A stretch of 64,000 bases of DNA from Candidatus Rokuibacteriota bacterium (lineage in GTDB: Bacteria; Methylomirabilota; Methylomirabilia; Rokubacteriales; CSP1-6), in the NCBI GenBank assembly GCA_003221515.1, contig QHSI01000124.1, positions 1 through 64,000 of the forward strand, read 5' to 3'. Positions 1-8,171 of the stretch are shown here, piece by piece. Within the stretch, counting starts at the first letter, position 1. Each line of letters starts with the position of its first letter. Made by a program: the position numbers and the translations under genes. Under the pieces are notes generated by a model. It made no database searches, was not told the DNA's origin, and saw only the letters and a program-made list of their open reading frames with translations.

Positions 1-672
1 CTCGACGTCGATGTCCCAGGTGCCGGTCGAGCCGCCGGCGACGATCTCGACCGGAAGCCCGGCGTACTCGATCAGCGTGCGCGTCTCCATGAGCGGCGTC
101 ATGGCCGCGCGCGACGCCTCGTGCCGCGCCTCCCACCCCATGACGTGCGCGCAGTGGCCCGCGTAGCCCTGCAGGCCGCGGAAGCGCAGCGACGGCTGCG
201 CCACCACCGCGCGGGCGAGCGCCAGCGCGGGATCGCCCGGCGCCATGCCCGTCCGGCGACCGCCCACGTCGATGTCGACCAGCACGTTGACGGTCACGCC
301 GTCGGAGGCGGCCTCGCGGCCGAGCTCCGCGACGTTCTCCGCGTTGTCGACCACCACGAGCGTGTCGGGCGCCGCGGAGACGAGCTGCATCAGCCGCCGG
401 ATCGCGGCGGGCGCGACGACTTCCGTCGTGATCAGCAGGCCGCGGACACCGGCGCGCGCCATCACCTCCGCCTCGCCGAGCTTCGCGCACGCCACGCCGA
501 GCGCGCCCTCGTTGACCTGACGCCGGGCGATCTCGGGGCAGCGGTGGGTCTTGGCGTGCGGCCGAAGATTCTTGCCGGCGGCCCGCGCATGCGCGGCCAT
601 GCGGCGGACGTTCCGCTCGAAGCGGTCGAGGTCCAGGAGCAGCGCGGGCGTCGGGATGTCGTCCCGGGTCAT
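1..672 (-). CDS. D-threonine aldolase / D-serine dehydratase-like PLP enzyme (partial)
   Basis: The gene starts at ATG 672 and runs leftwards off the window, so only the N-terminal 224 residues are present. It opens MTRDDIPTPALLLDLDRFER and has the alanine-racemase-type N-terminal barrel with the PLP lysine in the motif RPHAKTHRCPEIA (around residue 40), followed by GVACAKLGEAEVM. This is the hallmark of the fold-III D-threonine aldolase / D-serine deaminase (DSD1) family, which cleaves or deaminates D-beta-hydroxy amino acids. Its ATG overlaps the TGA of the upstream small secreted gene (ATGA), so the two are probably translationally coupled. The exact substrate cannot be told from this half; the C-terminal metal-binding domain lies outside. 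Confidence 0.85.
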   Translation of the reverse strand, partial: MTRDDIPTPALLLDLDRFERNVRRMAAHARAAGKNLRPHAKTHRCPEIARRQVNEGALGVACAKLGEAEVMARAGVRGLLITTEVVAPAAIRRLMQLVSAAPDTLVVVDNAENVAELGREAASDGVTVNVLVDIDVGGRRTGMAPGDPALALARAVVAQPSLRFRGLQGYAGHCAHVMGWEARHEASRAAMTPLMETRTLIEYAGLPVEIVAGGSTGTWDIDVE

Positions 673-1004
673 CGAATGAGCGGACGGGGAACCGCGCGCT
701 GCTGGATCGAGCTCGAGACGTCGTAGCCGAGATCCGGACGCGGCGGCGGCCGACGCGCTTGCTCGCGAATCGTCGCCTGGTCGCGCTGCGTCTGCTCGTA
801 CTCGGCGGCGGCTCGCGCGGCATCGCGCACGTCCGCGTCGCGCTCGGGCTTCACGACCGGCTTGCGGGTCGTCGACTCGCGCTCGCTTCTCCTGATTTCG
901 AGTGGCCCGGTCTCCGGGCCGCGGGGCGGCGTGGACTGCGCCGCGACGGTCAGCGGCAGCGCCAGGCTCACAGCGAGCGCTTCAGCCACGAACGACGACA
1001 ACAT
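669..1004 (-). CDS. small secreted protein of unknown function
   Basis: About 111 residues. The chosen ATG (1004) gives an N-terminus MLSSFVAEALAVSLALPLTV followed by AAQ, a convincing signal peptide; a GTG at 1019 would add five polar residues. The mature part is short, highly charged and rich in Arg, Pro and Glu, with no domain that I recognise. It is probably exported to the periplasm. It lies between a TPM-domain gene and the D-threonine-aldolase-like gene, whose start codon overlaps its stop, so it is likely read as part of the lemA-TPM unit. Identity unknown. Confidence 0.55.
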   Translation of the reverse strand: MLSSFVAEALAVSLALPLTVAAQSTPPRGPETGPLEIRRSERESTTRKPVVKPERDADVRDAARAAAEYEQTQRDQATIREQARRPPPRPDLGYDVSSSIQQRAVPRPLIR

Positions 1005-1026
1005 GTCCGTACAGTACACCCGCGCG

Positions 1027-1497
1027 TCAAGACACGCTCACGTCGTTGCTGAGCTGGTTCCGGTCGTCGGGCCGGCGCGGATAGTGCTCCGCGAGCGCCC
1101 GGCCGACCGCGCCGACCGCGCGGACGATGGCTTCGCGCGCCGCGTTCGCTCGCAGTCGTTCGATCATGAGATCGCGCACGTCGTGCCAGTGGCCGTCGCC
1201 GACGCGCCCGTGGATGCCCTCGTCGCCGACGACCGCGAGACGCCGCTCCTCGATCGCCAGGTAGATCAGCACGCCGTGGCGCTCGGCGGTGCGGTGCATG
1301 CCGAGCCGGTGGAACACGTGCCCGGCCCGCGCGAGCGCGTCCGGCGCGCGCCCGAAGAGACGCCGGGGCACGCGGCGCTCGAGGTGCACGCGGATCTCGC
1401 CCGACGTGCGCGATTCGGCTTCCGCGATCGCGCGCGTGATCGCATCGAAGTCGTCCTCGTCGAGGAACTGCCGTGTCCACGCGGGATGTCGAGCCAT
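1027..1497 (-). CDS. TPM domain protein (TLP18.3/Psb32/MOLO-1 type)
   Basis: 156 residues from ATG 1497, which overlaps by one base the stop of the preceding TPM gene (TGATG). The longer upstream reading frame is out of context because it would begin inside the Gly-rich tail of the neighbour. Residues roughly 10-140 match a TPM domain: FLDEDDFDAITRAIAEAE, then GEIRVHLER, FHRLGMHRTAERHGVLIYLA and AVVGDEGIHGRV. There is no signal peptide or Gly-rich tail, so it is cytosolic or associated with its partner. Tandem TPM genes behind lemA are a common bacterial arrangement in which the products are thought to act together at the membrane; their biochemical role is not established. Confidence 0.8.
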   Translation of the reverse strand: MARHPAWTRQFLDEDDFDAITRAIAEAESRTSGEIRVHLERRVPRRLFGRAPDALARAGHVFHRLGMHRTAERHGVLIYLAIEERRLAVVGDEGIHGRVGDGHWHDVRDLMIERLRANAAREAIVRAVGAVGRALAEHYPRRPDDRNQLSNDVSVS

Positions 1498-2189
1498 CAC
1501 CAGCTCCCGCTGGCGCCGCCGCCGCCCGAGCTGCCGCCGCCACCCGAAAAGCCCCCGCCGCCGCCTGACCATCCGCCCCCGCCGCCGCTTCCCCAGCCGC
1601 CGCCGTACCAGACACCTGGGCCCGATCGGCCCCAGCCACGGCGCGCGGCCGTGTAGCCTCGCTGGCGCGACGCCTCCAGCGCGAGGCCGCCCACGGTCAC
1701 TCCGATCAGCGCCAGGAACGCGAGCAGATAGACCTGCGCGGAGCTCTCACCCTTCCCTGGACGTCGATCACGCGCCTGGGTCTCGACTGGCCGCCGCGCC
1801 CCCCCGGGGGCGATCCGCTCGTACACCGCGACGGCGCCGGCCTCGAGTCCCGCGGCGTAGCGCTGCTCGCGGAAGCGCGGCGCGATCGCGTTCCGGATGA
1901 TCTGATCGGCCTCCGCGTCGGTCAGCACGGCTTCGAGCCCGTAGCCGACCTCGATGCGGAGCTTGCGGTCCTGCACGAACACGACGAGCAGCACGCCGTT
2001 GTCGAGGCCCTTGCGGCCCAGACGCCACTTCTGGAAGAGCCTGTTCGCGACGTCCTCGAGGCTCTCGCCCTCGAGAGAGCGGAAGAGCGCGATCGCCATC
2101 TGCGTGCCGGTGGCCGCTTCGCGCTCGGCCAGGAACGACTCGAGCCCCTGGCGCTCGGCCGGCTGCAGGAGCCCCGCGTAGTCGTTCAC
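1497..2189 (-). CDS. YgcG-like TPM domain membrane protein with Gly-rich tail
   Basis: The conventional ORF starts at GTG 2189 with NDYAGLLQPAERQGLES, the first strand of the TPM domain, and contains ALFRSLEGESLEDVANRLFQ and LLVVFVQDRKLRIEVGYGLE. A transmembrane segment (YLLAFLALIGVTVGGLAL, near residue 155) and a long Gly/Ser/Trp tail follow, the usual YgcG/TPM layout. The start is odd: the same frame upstream, back to about 2249, encodes a perfect signal peptide (LLLAVALAVALVLPPAP) but has no ATG, GTG or TTG before an in-frame TAA at about 2258-2260; CTG 2249, two bases after the lemA stop, is a candidate initiator. Most likely exported, anchored and functionally paired with LemA. It overlaps the next TPM gene by one base. 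Confidence 0.85.
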   Translation of the reverse strand: MNDYAGLLQPAERQGLESFLAEREAATGTQMAIALFRSLEGESLEDVANRLFQKWRLGRKGLDNGVLLVVFVQDRKLRIEVGYGLEAVLTDAEADQIIRNAIAPRFREQRYAAGLEAGAVAVYERIAPGGARRPVETQARDRRPGKGESSAQVYLLAFLALIGVTVGGLALEASRQRGYTAARRGWGRSGPGVWYGGGWGSGGGGGWSGGGGGFSGGGGSSGGGGASGSW

Positions 2190-2250
2190 GCGGCCGGTCG
2201 GAGCGGGCGGCAGGACGAGGGCAACGGCAAGGGCAACCGCGAGGAGCAGG

Positions 2251-2847
2251 CTAGAACTTTACTTTGGGGGCGGTGCCTGCGTCGGCCGCCGCTTCGAAGA
2301 ACGCCTTGGGCTGGAAGCCCGAGAAGCCGGCCACGAGCGAGCCGGGAAACAGCCGCAGCCGGGTGTTGTACTCGCGAACGGCCTCGTTGAACCGCTGCCG
2401 CTCGACGGTGATCCGGTTCTCGGTGCCCTCGAGCTGGCTCTGGAGTGTCAGGAAGTTCTGGTTGGACTTGAGCTCGGGATAGCGCTCGACGGTGACCAAG
2501 AGCCGGCTCAGCGCGCCGGAGAGCTGGTTCTGCGCGGCCTGGAAGCGCTCGAGCGCCTTGGGGTCGTTGAGCGCCTGCGGCGTCAGCTGGATGGAGGTGG
2601 CGCTCGCCCGCGCGCGCGTGACCTCCTCGAGCACGGTACGCTCCTGCGTCGCGAACCCCTTCACGGTCTCGACGAGGTTCGGCACGAGGTCGGCGCGCCG
2701 CTGGTAGACGTTCTGCACCTGAGCCCACTTCTCGGCGACGTTCTGGTCGAGCCCGACGAGCTGGTTGTTGACCGAGACGGCCCACGCGGCCACGCCGCCG
2801 ACCAGCACGACGATCACGATCAACGCGATCAGGAGCCCACGCACCAT
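2251..2847 (-). CDS. lemA: LemA family protein
   Basis: 198 residues, the usual LemA length. An N-terminal membrane anchor (LLIALIVIVVLVGGVAAWAV) is followed by the long helical LemA domain: NNQLVGLDQNVAEKWAQVQN, YQRRADLVPNLVETVKGFA, then ALSRLLVTVERYPELKSNQ and REYNTRLRLFPGSLVA, all signature stretches of the family. LemA is a membrane-anchored helical-bundle protein of unclear function that is usually encoded with TPM/YgcG proteins, as here. The start ATG 2847 has a perfect -10 box (TATAAT, 2858-2863) ten bases upstream and no ribosome site, so the mRNA probably has almost no leader. Confidence 0.95.
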   Translation of the reverse strand: MVRGLLIALIVIVVLVGGVAAWAVSVNNQLVGLDQNVAEKWAQVQNVYQRRADLVPNLVETVKGFATQERTVLEEVTRARASATSIQLTPQALNDPKALERFQAAQNQLSGALSRLLVTVERYPELKSNQNFLTLQSQLEGTENRITVERQRFNEAVREYNTRLRLFPGSLVAGFSGFQPKAFFEAAADAGTAPKVKF

Positions 2848-2857
2848 GAACGAGATG

Positions 2858-2867
2858 ATTATATACT
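2858..2867. promoter_or_regulatory. overlapping divergent -10 boxes (lemA and 2913 gene)
   Basis: On the minus strand 2863-2858 reads TATAAT, ten bases before the lemA ATG. On the plus strand 2862-2867 reads TATACT and faces the hot-dog gene. The two hexamers overlap, so RNA polymerase can probably serve only one direction at a time. No convincing -35 element was found for either. Confidence 0.55.
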
Positions 2868-2912
2868 CTGCGCACGTTGTGAGAGGAGGCGGCCACGAAC
2901 AGCCCAGAGCCC

Positions 2913-3725
2913 TTGCCCACGTACCACGTCAAGGCCCGGAACACCTCGACCAGCTCCGAGAACAGGATCCACGACGACCAGACCGCGCGCCAGTACGGGT
3001 TCCGCGGCGCGCTGGTGCCCGGCGTCACCGTGTACGCGTACCTCACGCACCCGCTGGTGGAGGCGTTCGGCGCCGCGTGGCTCGAGCGCGGCACGGCGAA
3101 CGTGCGATTCGCGAAGCCGATCCACGACGGCGAGGAGGTCACGGTCGCCGGCGCGGTGACGGCCCGCGACGCGCGAAGCGTCACCGCGACCCTCACGGCA
3201 TCGACCAGCGCCGGCGGCGAGTGCGCGACGCTGTCGGCGACCTTGCCGGCGGGCACGCCGGTGCCGGTGAACCTCGTCATGTATCCCGTGGCGCCGCTGC
3301 CGGCCGAGCGCCCGCCGGCGACCCGCGAGCACTTCTCCAAGCTCGACGTCCTCGGCACGCCGATCAACTCGTACGACGACGCGCGCGCCGCCGAGTACCT
3401 CGATCGCGTCAGCGACGCGCTCGCGCTCTATCGCGGCGTGCGCGGCTGGGCCCATCCCGGATTCTTCCTCGACCAGGCCAACAAGGCCCTGTCGCAGAAC
3501 GTCCTCATGAGCCCGTGGATCCACGCCGGCAGCGTGGTGCGCCACCTGGGCGGCGCGCGCGTCGGCGAGACGCTGGCGACTCGCGGCCGCGTGCGCTCGC
3601 TGTTCGAGAAGAAGGGACGCCAGTTCGTCGAGGCGGATCTGGTCATCGTCGCCGGTGATCGACCGCGGCCCGTCGCCCACATAGTGCATACCGCGATCTA
3701 CCAGCTGACGCCGCCAGCGCGTTGA
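2913..3725 (+). CDS. MaoC-like (hot-dog fold) acyl dehydratase family protein
   Basis: 270 residues. Residues 15-70 resemble an R-specific hydratase loop: ENRIHDDQTARQYGFRGALV, then PGVTVYAYLT, and later GTANVRFAKPIHDGEEVTVA, typical of MaoC/NodN hot-dog domains. The length suggests a double hot dog. Family members hydrate enoyl-CoA thioesters or act as thioesterases; here it precedes acyl-CoA dehydrogenase and CoA-transferase genes, in keeping with acyl-CoA catabolism. The start is uncertain: the only normal initiator in frame is TTG 2913, but the strong ribosome site AGGAGG (2884-2889) sits 23 nt away and ideally serves an ACG at 2895. No signal peptide. Substrate unknown. Confidence 0.75.
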   Translation: MPTYHVKARNTSTSSENRIHDDQTARQYGFRGALVPGVTVYAYLTHPLVEAFGAAWLERGTANVRFAKPIHDGEEVTVAGAVTARDARSVTATLTASTSAGGECATLSATLPAGTPVPVNLVMYPVAPLPAERPPATREHFSKLDVLGTPINSYDDARAAEYLDRVSDALALYRGVRGWAHPGFFLDQANKALSQNVLMSPWIHAGSVVRHLGGARVGETLATRGRVRSLFEKKGRQFVEADLVIVAGDRPRPVAHIVHTAIYQLTPPAR

Positions 3726-3770
3726 TTCGCGTCGGCCGGCGTGCTAGAAGGGGGGCATTCATTTGTTCAC

Positions 3771-3823
3771 GGCCGCGCTTCGGCCGGCGGGGCCAGAGCC
3801 CCGCGACGGCCTACGGCGCGCAC
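3771..3823. repeat. dispersed hairpin repeat, copy A
   Basis: This 53-bp element between the hot-dog gene and the acyl-CoA dehydrogenase closely matches the two tandem elements at 51801-51927. At its centre is a perfect 7-bp stem GCGGGGC / GCCCCGC with the 4-base loop CAGA (3787-3804). The other copies have the same stem with loop CCCT, so the stem is conserved while the loop varies. Confidence 0.7.
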
Positions 3824-3841
3824 CGCCCAGGAGGCCGACCG

Positions 3842-5047
3842 ATGGACCTGAACTACTCGCCTGAAGACCGGGAGTTCCGCGCGACGACCCGGCGCTGGCT
3901 CGAGGCCAACGTCCCCACGCAGGATCTGAAGACGCTCGACGAGCGCAAAGGGTGGCACCGGAAGCTCTACGAGGCGGGGTACGTCGGCATGTTGTGGCCC
4001 AAGGAGTACGGCGGCTGGGGCGCCACCCCGATGCAGCAGGCGATCGTCCAGGACGAGATGGCCCGCGTGAGCGCGCCGCCGGCCATCAACGGGCTCGGCA
4101 TCGGGTTCATCGGCCCGACGATCATCGTCCACGGCACCGAGGCGCAGAAGCAGCGCTACCTCAAGAAGATGCTGACGGCCGAGGAGATCTGGTGCCAGCT
4201 CTACTCGGAGCCGAACGCGGGCTCGGACCTCGCGAGCCTCAAGACGCGGGCGGAGGACCAGGGCGATCACTTCGTCGTCAACGGCCAGAAAATCTGGACG
4301 TCGAGCGGCCCGATCAGCGACTGGGGCATCCTGCTCGCGCGTACCGACGTGAAGGTGGCCAAGCACAAAGGGATCTCCTGCGTGCTCCTGAGCATGCGCC
4401 AACCCGGCGTCGAGGTTCGGCCGCTCAAGCAGATCACCGGCAGCTCGCTCTTCTCCGAGGTCTTCATGACCAACGCGCGCGCCGACAAGTCAGACCTGAT
4501 CGGCGACATCAATCAAGGCTGGGCCATCGCGCAGACCACGCTCGGCTTCGAGCGCGGCGGTAACGCGCTCGGGCGCGTCACGCGCTACGTCACCGCGTTC
4601 AACCAGCTCGTGAAGGCGACGAAGGAGCTCAAGCGCGGCGGCCGGCCGCTGATCGAGGATCCGTCCGTGCGGGCGCGCATGGGGCGGATCTACGCCGACC
4701 TCGAGGTGCAGCGCTACGCGGCGCTCCGCGTGCTGTCGGCGCTGCAGAAAGGCGATACGCCGGGGGCCGCGTCGTCGATCACGAAGCTGTCGTATACCGA
4801 GTTCGAGAAGCGCTACTACGAGCTGGCGCTGGAGATACTAGGGCCGTTTGGACAACTCATGGTCGCGCGCGAGGAATTCGAAGAGGTGGACACGTCATCA
4901 GGAGAGCCTGGGACGTTCGCAACCGCGTTCCTGTGGTCGCGCGCCGGCACCATCTATTCGGGCTCGTCCGAGATCCAGAAGAACATCATCGGAGAGCGCG
5001 TGCTCGGCCTGCCGAAAGAAGTGCGCGCCGACCGCCTGAAGGCCTGA
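3842..5047 (+). CDS. acyl-CoA dehydrogenase, large subunit-like
   Basis: 401 residues from ATG 3842, chosen because AGGAGG lies just upstream and MDLNYSPEDREFRATTRRWL is a normal family N-terminus. FAD and substrate-site motifs are clear: WCQLYSEPNAGSDLASLKTR (about 117-136), VVNGQKIWTSSG and IYSGSSEIQKNIIGERVLGL near the C-terminus. The MCAD-type catalytic Glu (YEGT) is replaced by Ser (YSGSSEIQ), while a Glu in TTLGFERGG (about residue 237) lies where some other family members carry the base. It oxidises an acyl-CoA to the enoyl-CoA, passing electrons to ETF. It sits 4 nt before a second, smaller dehydrogenase, an arrangement known for alpha2beta2 enzymes. Substrate unknown. Confidence 0.93.
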   Translation: MDLNYSPEDREFRATTRRWLEANVPTQDLKTLDERKGWHRKLYEAGYVGMLWPKEYGGWGATPMQQAIVQDEMARVSAPPAINGLGIGFIGPTIIVHGTEAQKQRYLKKMLTAEEIWCQLYSEPNAGSDLASLKTRAEDQGDHFVVNGQKIWTSSGPISDWGILLARTDVKVAKHKGISCVLLSMRQPGVEVRPLKQITGSSLFSEVFMTNARADKSDLIGDINQGWAIAQTTLGFERGGNALGRVTRYVTAFNQLVKATKELKRGGRPLIEDPSVRARMGRIYADLEVQRYAALRVLSALQKGDTPGAASSITKLSYTEFEKRYYELALEILGPFGQLMVAREEFEEVDTSSGEPGTFATAFLWSRAGTIYSGSSEIQKNIIGERVLGLPKEVRADRLKA

Positions 5048-5051
5048 CGCC

Positions 5052-6170
5052 ATGGACTTCTCGTTCAGCTCCGACCAGCAGCTTCTGAAGAACTCGGCTC
5101 GCGCGTTCCTCGACGAGCACTGCAAGCCCGCCACCGTGCGCCTCCTGTGGGACGACCCGCGCGGCGAGAGCGACACGATGTGGAAGGAGATGGCCCAGCT
5201 CGGCTGGCACGGCCTGGCGCTGCCCGAGGCCTACGGCGGCAGCGGGCTCGGCATGGTCGAGTCCGCGATCCTGCTCGAGGAGCTCGGCCGGGCGTCGTAT
5301 CCCGGGCCGTACTGGCCGACCGTGCTGGCCGCGGCCGCCGTCGAGGCGGCGGGCAACGACGCGCAGAAGAAGCGCTGGCTCTCCGCGATCGCGACCGGCG
5401 ACGCGCGCGCGACGCTGGCGCTGCTCGACGCCGACCTCGACTGGGATCCCGCGGCGATGACGACGCGCGCCGAGAAGAGCGCGAAGGGCTGGACGCTCTC
5501 GGGGACCAAGCGCTTCGTGCCGTGGGCCCACGTGGCCAACGTGCTGCTGATCCCGGCGCGCGCGCCCGAGGGGCCGAGCCTGTTCCTGGTCGATCCGGCG
5601 GCGGCTGGACTCAAGCTCTCGCCGGTCCAGGGCATGGATCTCGCGACGCGCTGGGTGCACCTCGACATGGACAAGGTCCCGGTCGCGCCCGAGGCCCTGC
5701 TCGGCACGCCGGGCCAGGCGGCACCGCTGCTGTCGAGCCTGGTCCGCCGCGGCGCGATCGGCGCCGCCGCCGAGATGCTGGGCGCCGCCCGCCGGTGCCT
5801 CGACATGGCCGTCGGCTACGCCAAGGTGCGCGAGCAGTTCGGTCAGCCGATCGGCTCGTTCCAGGCGATCCGCCACAAGTGCTCCGAGATGCTGCTCGAG
5901 GTCGAGAACTCGCACTCGGCCGTCTACTACGCGGCCTGGGCGCTCGACGCGAAGGCGGAGGATCACGAGCTCGCCGCGTCGGTGGCCAAGGCGTACGTGG
6001 GCGACGCCTCGCGCAAGGTGTGCGGCGAGGCGATCCAGGTGCACGGCGGCATCGGCTTCACGTGGGAGTACGACCTGCACATCTACTTCAAGCGCGCCAA
6101 GGCGCTCGAGTCGATGTACGGGGACGTCGACTACCACCGCGAGCAGATCGTCCGGCGGGCCGCGAGGTAG
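5052..6170 (+). CDS. acyl-CoA dehydrogenase, small subunit-like
   Basis: 372 residues beginning MDFSFSSDQQLLKNSARAFL. It has the N-terminal helical domain, LALPEAYGGSGLGMVESAIL, the middle beta-domain and a C-terminal part with YAKVREQFGQPIGSFQAIRH and AIQVHGGIGFTWEYDLHIYF, the FAD-contact motif of the family. The C-terminal catalytic Glu motif (YEGT) is absent, as is usual in the partner subunit of heteromeric acyl-CoA dehydrogenases. It follows the previous gene by four bases, is followed 21 bases later by a CoA-transferase, and probably forms one enzyme with the upstream product. Confidence 0.92.
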   Translation: MDFSFSSDQQLLKNSARAFLDEHCKPATVRLLWDDPRGESDTMWKEMAQLGWHGLALPEAYGGSGLGMVESAILLEELGRASYPGPYWPTVLAAAAVEAAGNDAQKKRWLSAIATGDARATLALLDADLDWDPAAMTTRAEKSAKGWTLSGTKRFVPWAHVANVLLIPARAPEGPSLFLVDPAAAGLKLSPVQGMDLATRWVHLDMDKVPVAPEALLGTPGQAAPLLSSLVRRGAIGAAAEMLGAARRCLDMAVGYAKVREQFGQPIGSFQAIRHKCSEMLLEVENSHSAVYYAAWALDAKAEDHELAASVAKAYVGDASRKVCGEAIQVHGGIGFTWEYDLHIYFKRAKALESMYGDVDYHREQIVRRAAR

Positions 6171-6191
6171 CGCGGAGCGCCGCGCCGGGCC

Positions 6192-7355
6192 GTGCCCGCG
6201 TCCCCGCCCCCGCTCGACGGCGTCCGCGTCGTCGACCTGACCAGCTACATCGCCGGCTCCTACGCCGCGATGCAGCTCGCCGACCTCGGCGCGTCGGTCA
6301 TCAAGGTCGAGTCGCTCGAGGGCGATTCGTTCCGCGAGCTGCCAGGGTTCTTCGGCTGGAACCGGGGTAAGCGCTCGCTCGCGGTGGATCTGAAGACCGC
6401 CGAGGGCCGCGGGATCGTCCACCGGCTGGCCGAGCGCGCCGACGTCGTGATGGAGAACATGCGCCCGGGCGTCGCCGACCGCCTGGGCGTGGGCTACGAG
6501 CCGCTCAGCGCGATCAACCCGCGCCTCGTCTATTCCTCGGTCACCGCCTTCGGTTCGAGCGGCCCCAACGCCGACCGTCCCGGCTTCGATCCGATCTTCC
6601 AGGCGCTCGGCGGCATCATGACGCTCCAGGGCTTCGGCGGTCCGCCGGTGTACCAGCGCACCGCGCCGACCGACTACTACACGGCGGCGCTCGCCACCCA
6701 GGCAATCCTCGCGGCGCTGTTCACACGGGAGCGCACCGGGCGGGGTCAGCGCGTGGAGACGTCGCTGCTTCGCGGCGCGATGGCCCTGCAGGCCGGCGTG
6801 GCGATCGACTATCCGACCAAGCCCACGCTGATCCGCGACAACCCGACCTATCGCTTGTACCAGGCGGGCGACGGTACCTGGTTCTTCCTGGCCGTCGGCA
6901 ACCAGACGTTCTGGGTCAAGCTCTGCAAGGCGCTCGACCTCGAGGACCTGGCGAACGATCCGCGCTTCGCCTCCTGGCTGGCGCGGCTCGAAAACAACCA
7001 GGCGCTGCTGCCGCTCATCGATGCGAAGTTCAAGTCCAACACGCGCGAGCACTGGCTCGAGCTCCTGGCCAAGCACGACATCCCGGCGGCGCCGGTGCAG
7101 ACGGTCGCCGAGTTCATGCAGCACCCGTCCGTCCACCACCACGACATGGTCCACGAGTACGACCACCCCGAGGTCGGTCGCCTCCGCATGATGGGCCAAC
7201 CCGTCGCGTTCACGGGGACGCCGACGCGTGACCCGGGGCCCCCGCCGACGCTCGGCCAGCACACCGACGCGGTGCTGCGCGAGCTCGGCTACACCGAGGC
7301 GGAGATCGAGGGATTCGTCGCGCGTCGCATCTGTCGCCGGCCGCCGCAGGCCTGA
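6192..7355 (+). CDS. family III CoA-transferase (CaiB/BaiF)
   Basis: 387 residues from GTG 6192. Family landmarks: LDGVRVVDLTSYIAGSYAAM at the N-terminus, DLGASVIKVESLEGDS, GWNRGKRSLAVDLKTAEG, ADVVMENMRPGVADRLGVGY and GFDPIFQALGGIMTLQGFGG. The catalytic Asp of the family lies in the DLTS/MENMRPG region of the Rossmann domain. It moves CoA between carboxylic acids, here presumably activating the acid whose CoA ester is oxidised by the two upstream dehydrogenases and hydrated by the next gene product. The last codons lie 22 nt before the enoyl-CoA hydratase start. Confidence 0.92.
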   Translation: MPASPPPLDGVRVVDLTSYIAGSYAAMQLADLGASVIKVESLEGDSFRELPGFFGWNRGKRSLAVDLKTAEGRGIVHRLAERADVVMENMRPGVADRLGVGYEPLSAINPRLVYSSVTAFGSSGPNADRPGFDPIFQALGGIMTLQGFGGPPVYQRTAPTDYYTAALATQAILAALFTRERTGRGQRVETSLLRGAMALQAGVAIDYPTKPTLIRDNPTYRLYQAGDGTWFFLAVGNQTFWVKLCKALDLEDLANDPRFASWLARLENNQALLPLIDAKFKSNTREHWLELLAKHDIPAAPVQTVAEFMQHPSVHHHDMVHEYDHPEVGRLRMMGQPVAFTGTPTRDPGPPPTLGQHTDAVLRELGYTEAEIEGFVARRICRRPPQA

Positions 7356-7377
7356 GCCGATCGGGAGGCATCCGCGC

Positions 7378-8160
7378 ATGAAATACGAGGCGATCCGCTA
7401 CGAGCTGGCCGACGGCGTCGCGACGATCACGCTGAATCGTCCGGAAGTCCACAACGCGATGAACGAGAAGATGCGCGAGGAGCTGACCGCCTGCTTCGGC
7501 GATATCGCGCAAAACGCCGACGTGCGCGTGGTGGTGGCGACGGGTGCGGGCGAGAAGGCCTTCTCGGCCGGCGCCGACATCCGCGAGTTCGTCGCGCCGC
7601 AGGTCCCCGTGCAATTCCGCGCGCACCGCCAGCGCGTCGACTTTCGCGCCGCGATGGATCGCTGCGGCCAGCCCATCATCGCCGCCATCCGCGGCTTCGC
7701 GCTGGGCGGCGGCCTCGAGCTCGCGCTGGCGTGCGACATCCGAATCGCCAGCGAGGACTCGCTGCTCGGCCTCACCGAGGTGAACCTGGCCATCATTCCG
7801 GGCGGCGGCGGCACCCAGCGACTGCCCCGGCTCGTGGGGCGCGGCAAGGCGCTCGAGATGATCCTGACCGGCGCGCGGATCGACGCGCGCGAGGCGCTGC
7901 GGATCGGGCTCGTCGAGCGCGTGGTGCCGGCAGGCGAGGCCCTCTCCGCCGCCCAGACGCTCGCGCTGACGCTCGCCGAGCGGGCGCCGGTCGCGCTGCG
8001 CTACGCGAAGGAAGCCGTCGTGAAGGGGCTCGAGCTGCCGCTGGCCGAGGGCGGGCGGCTCGAGAACGATCTGGCCACGCTGCTCCGCACGACCGAGGAC
8101 CGCATCGAGGGCGCGAAGGCGTTCCTCGAGAAGCGAAAGCCCCGCTTCACCGGCAAGTAG
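7378..8160 (+). CDS. enoyl-CoA hydratase / isomerase family protein
   Basis: 260 residues, normal crotonase length, from ATG 7378 with GGGAGG about 8 nt upstream. Signature stretches are ITLNRPEVHNAMNEKMREEL, the oxyanion-hole loop EKAFSAGADIREF, FALGGGLELALACDIRIASE (second oxyanion residue) and LTEVNLAIIPGGGGTQRLPR, with Glu and Gly in the places expected for a true hydratase (active-site Glu in LTEVNL). It adds water to a trans-2-enoyl-CoA in beta-oxidation. It is the last gene of the acyl-CoA cluster starting at 3842. Confidence 0.93.
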   Translation: MKYEAIRYELADGVATITLNRPEVHNAMNEKMREELTACFGDIAQNADVRVVVATGAGEKAFSAGADIREFVAPQVPVQFRAHRQRVDFRAAMDRCGQPIIAAIRGFALGGGLELALACDIRIASEDSLLGLTEVNLAIIPGGGGTQRLPRLVGRGKALEMILTGARIDAREALRIGLVERVVPAGEALSAAQTLALTLAERAPVALRYAKEAVVKGLELPLAEGGRLENDLATLLRTTEDRIEGAKAFLEKRKPRFTGK

Positions 8161-8171
8161 CGGGGGCGCGT

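Noticed and set aside
4986-7379. 797-codon minus-strand ORF
   Set aside because: Shadow of acyl-CoA dehydrogenase and CoA-transferase genes; no family features.
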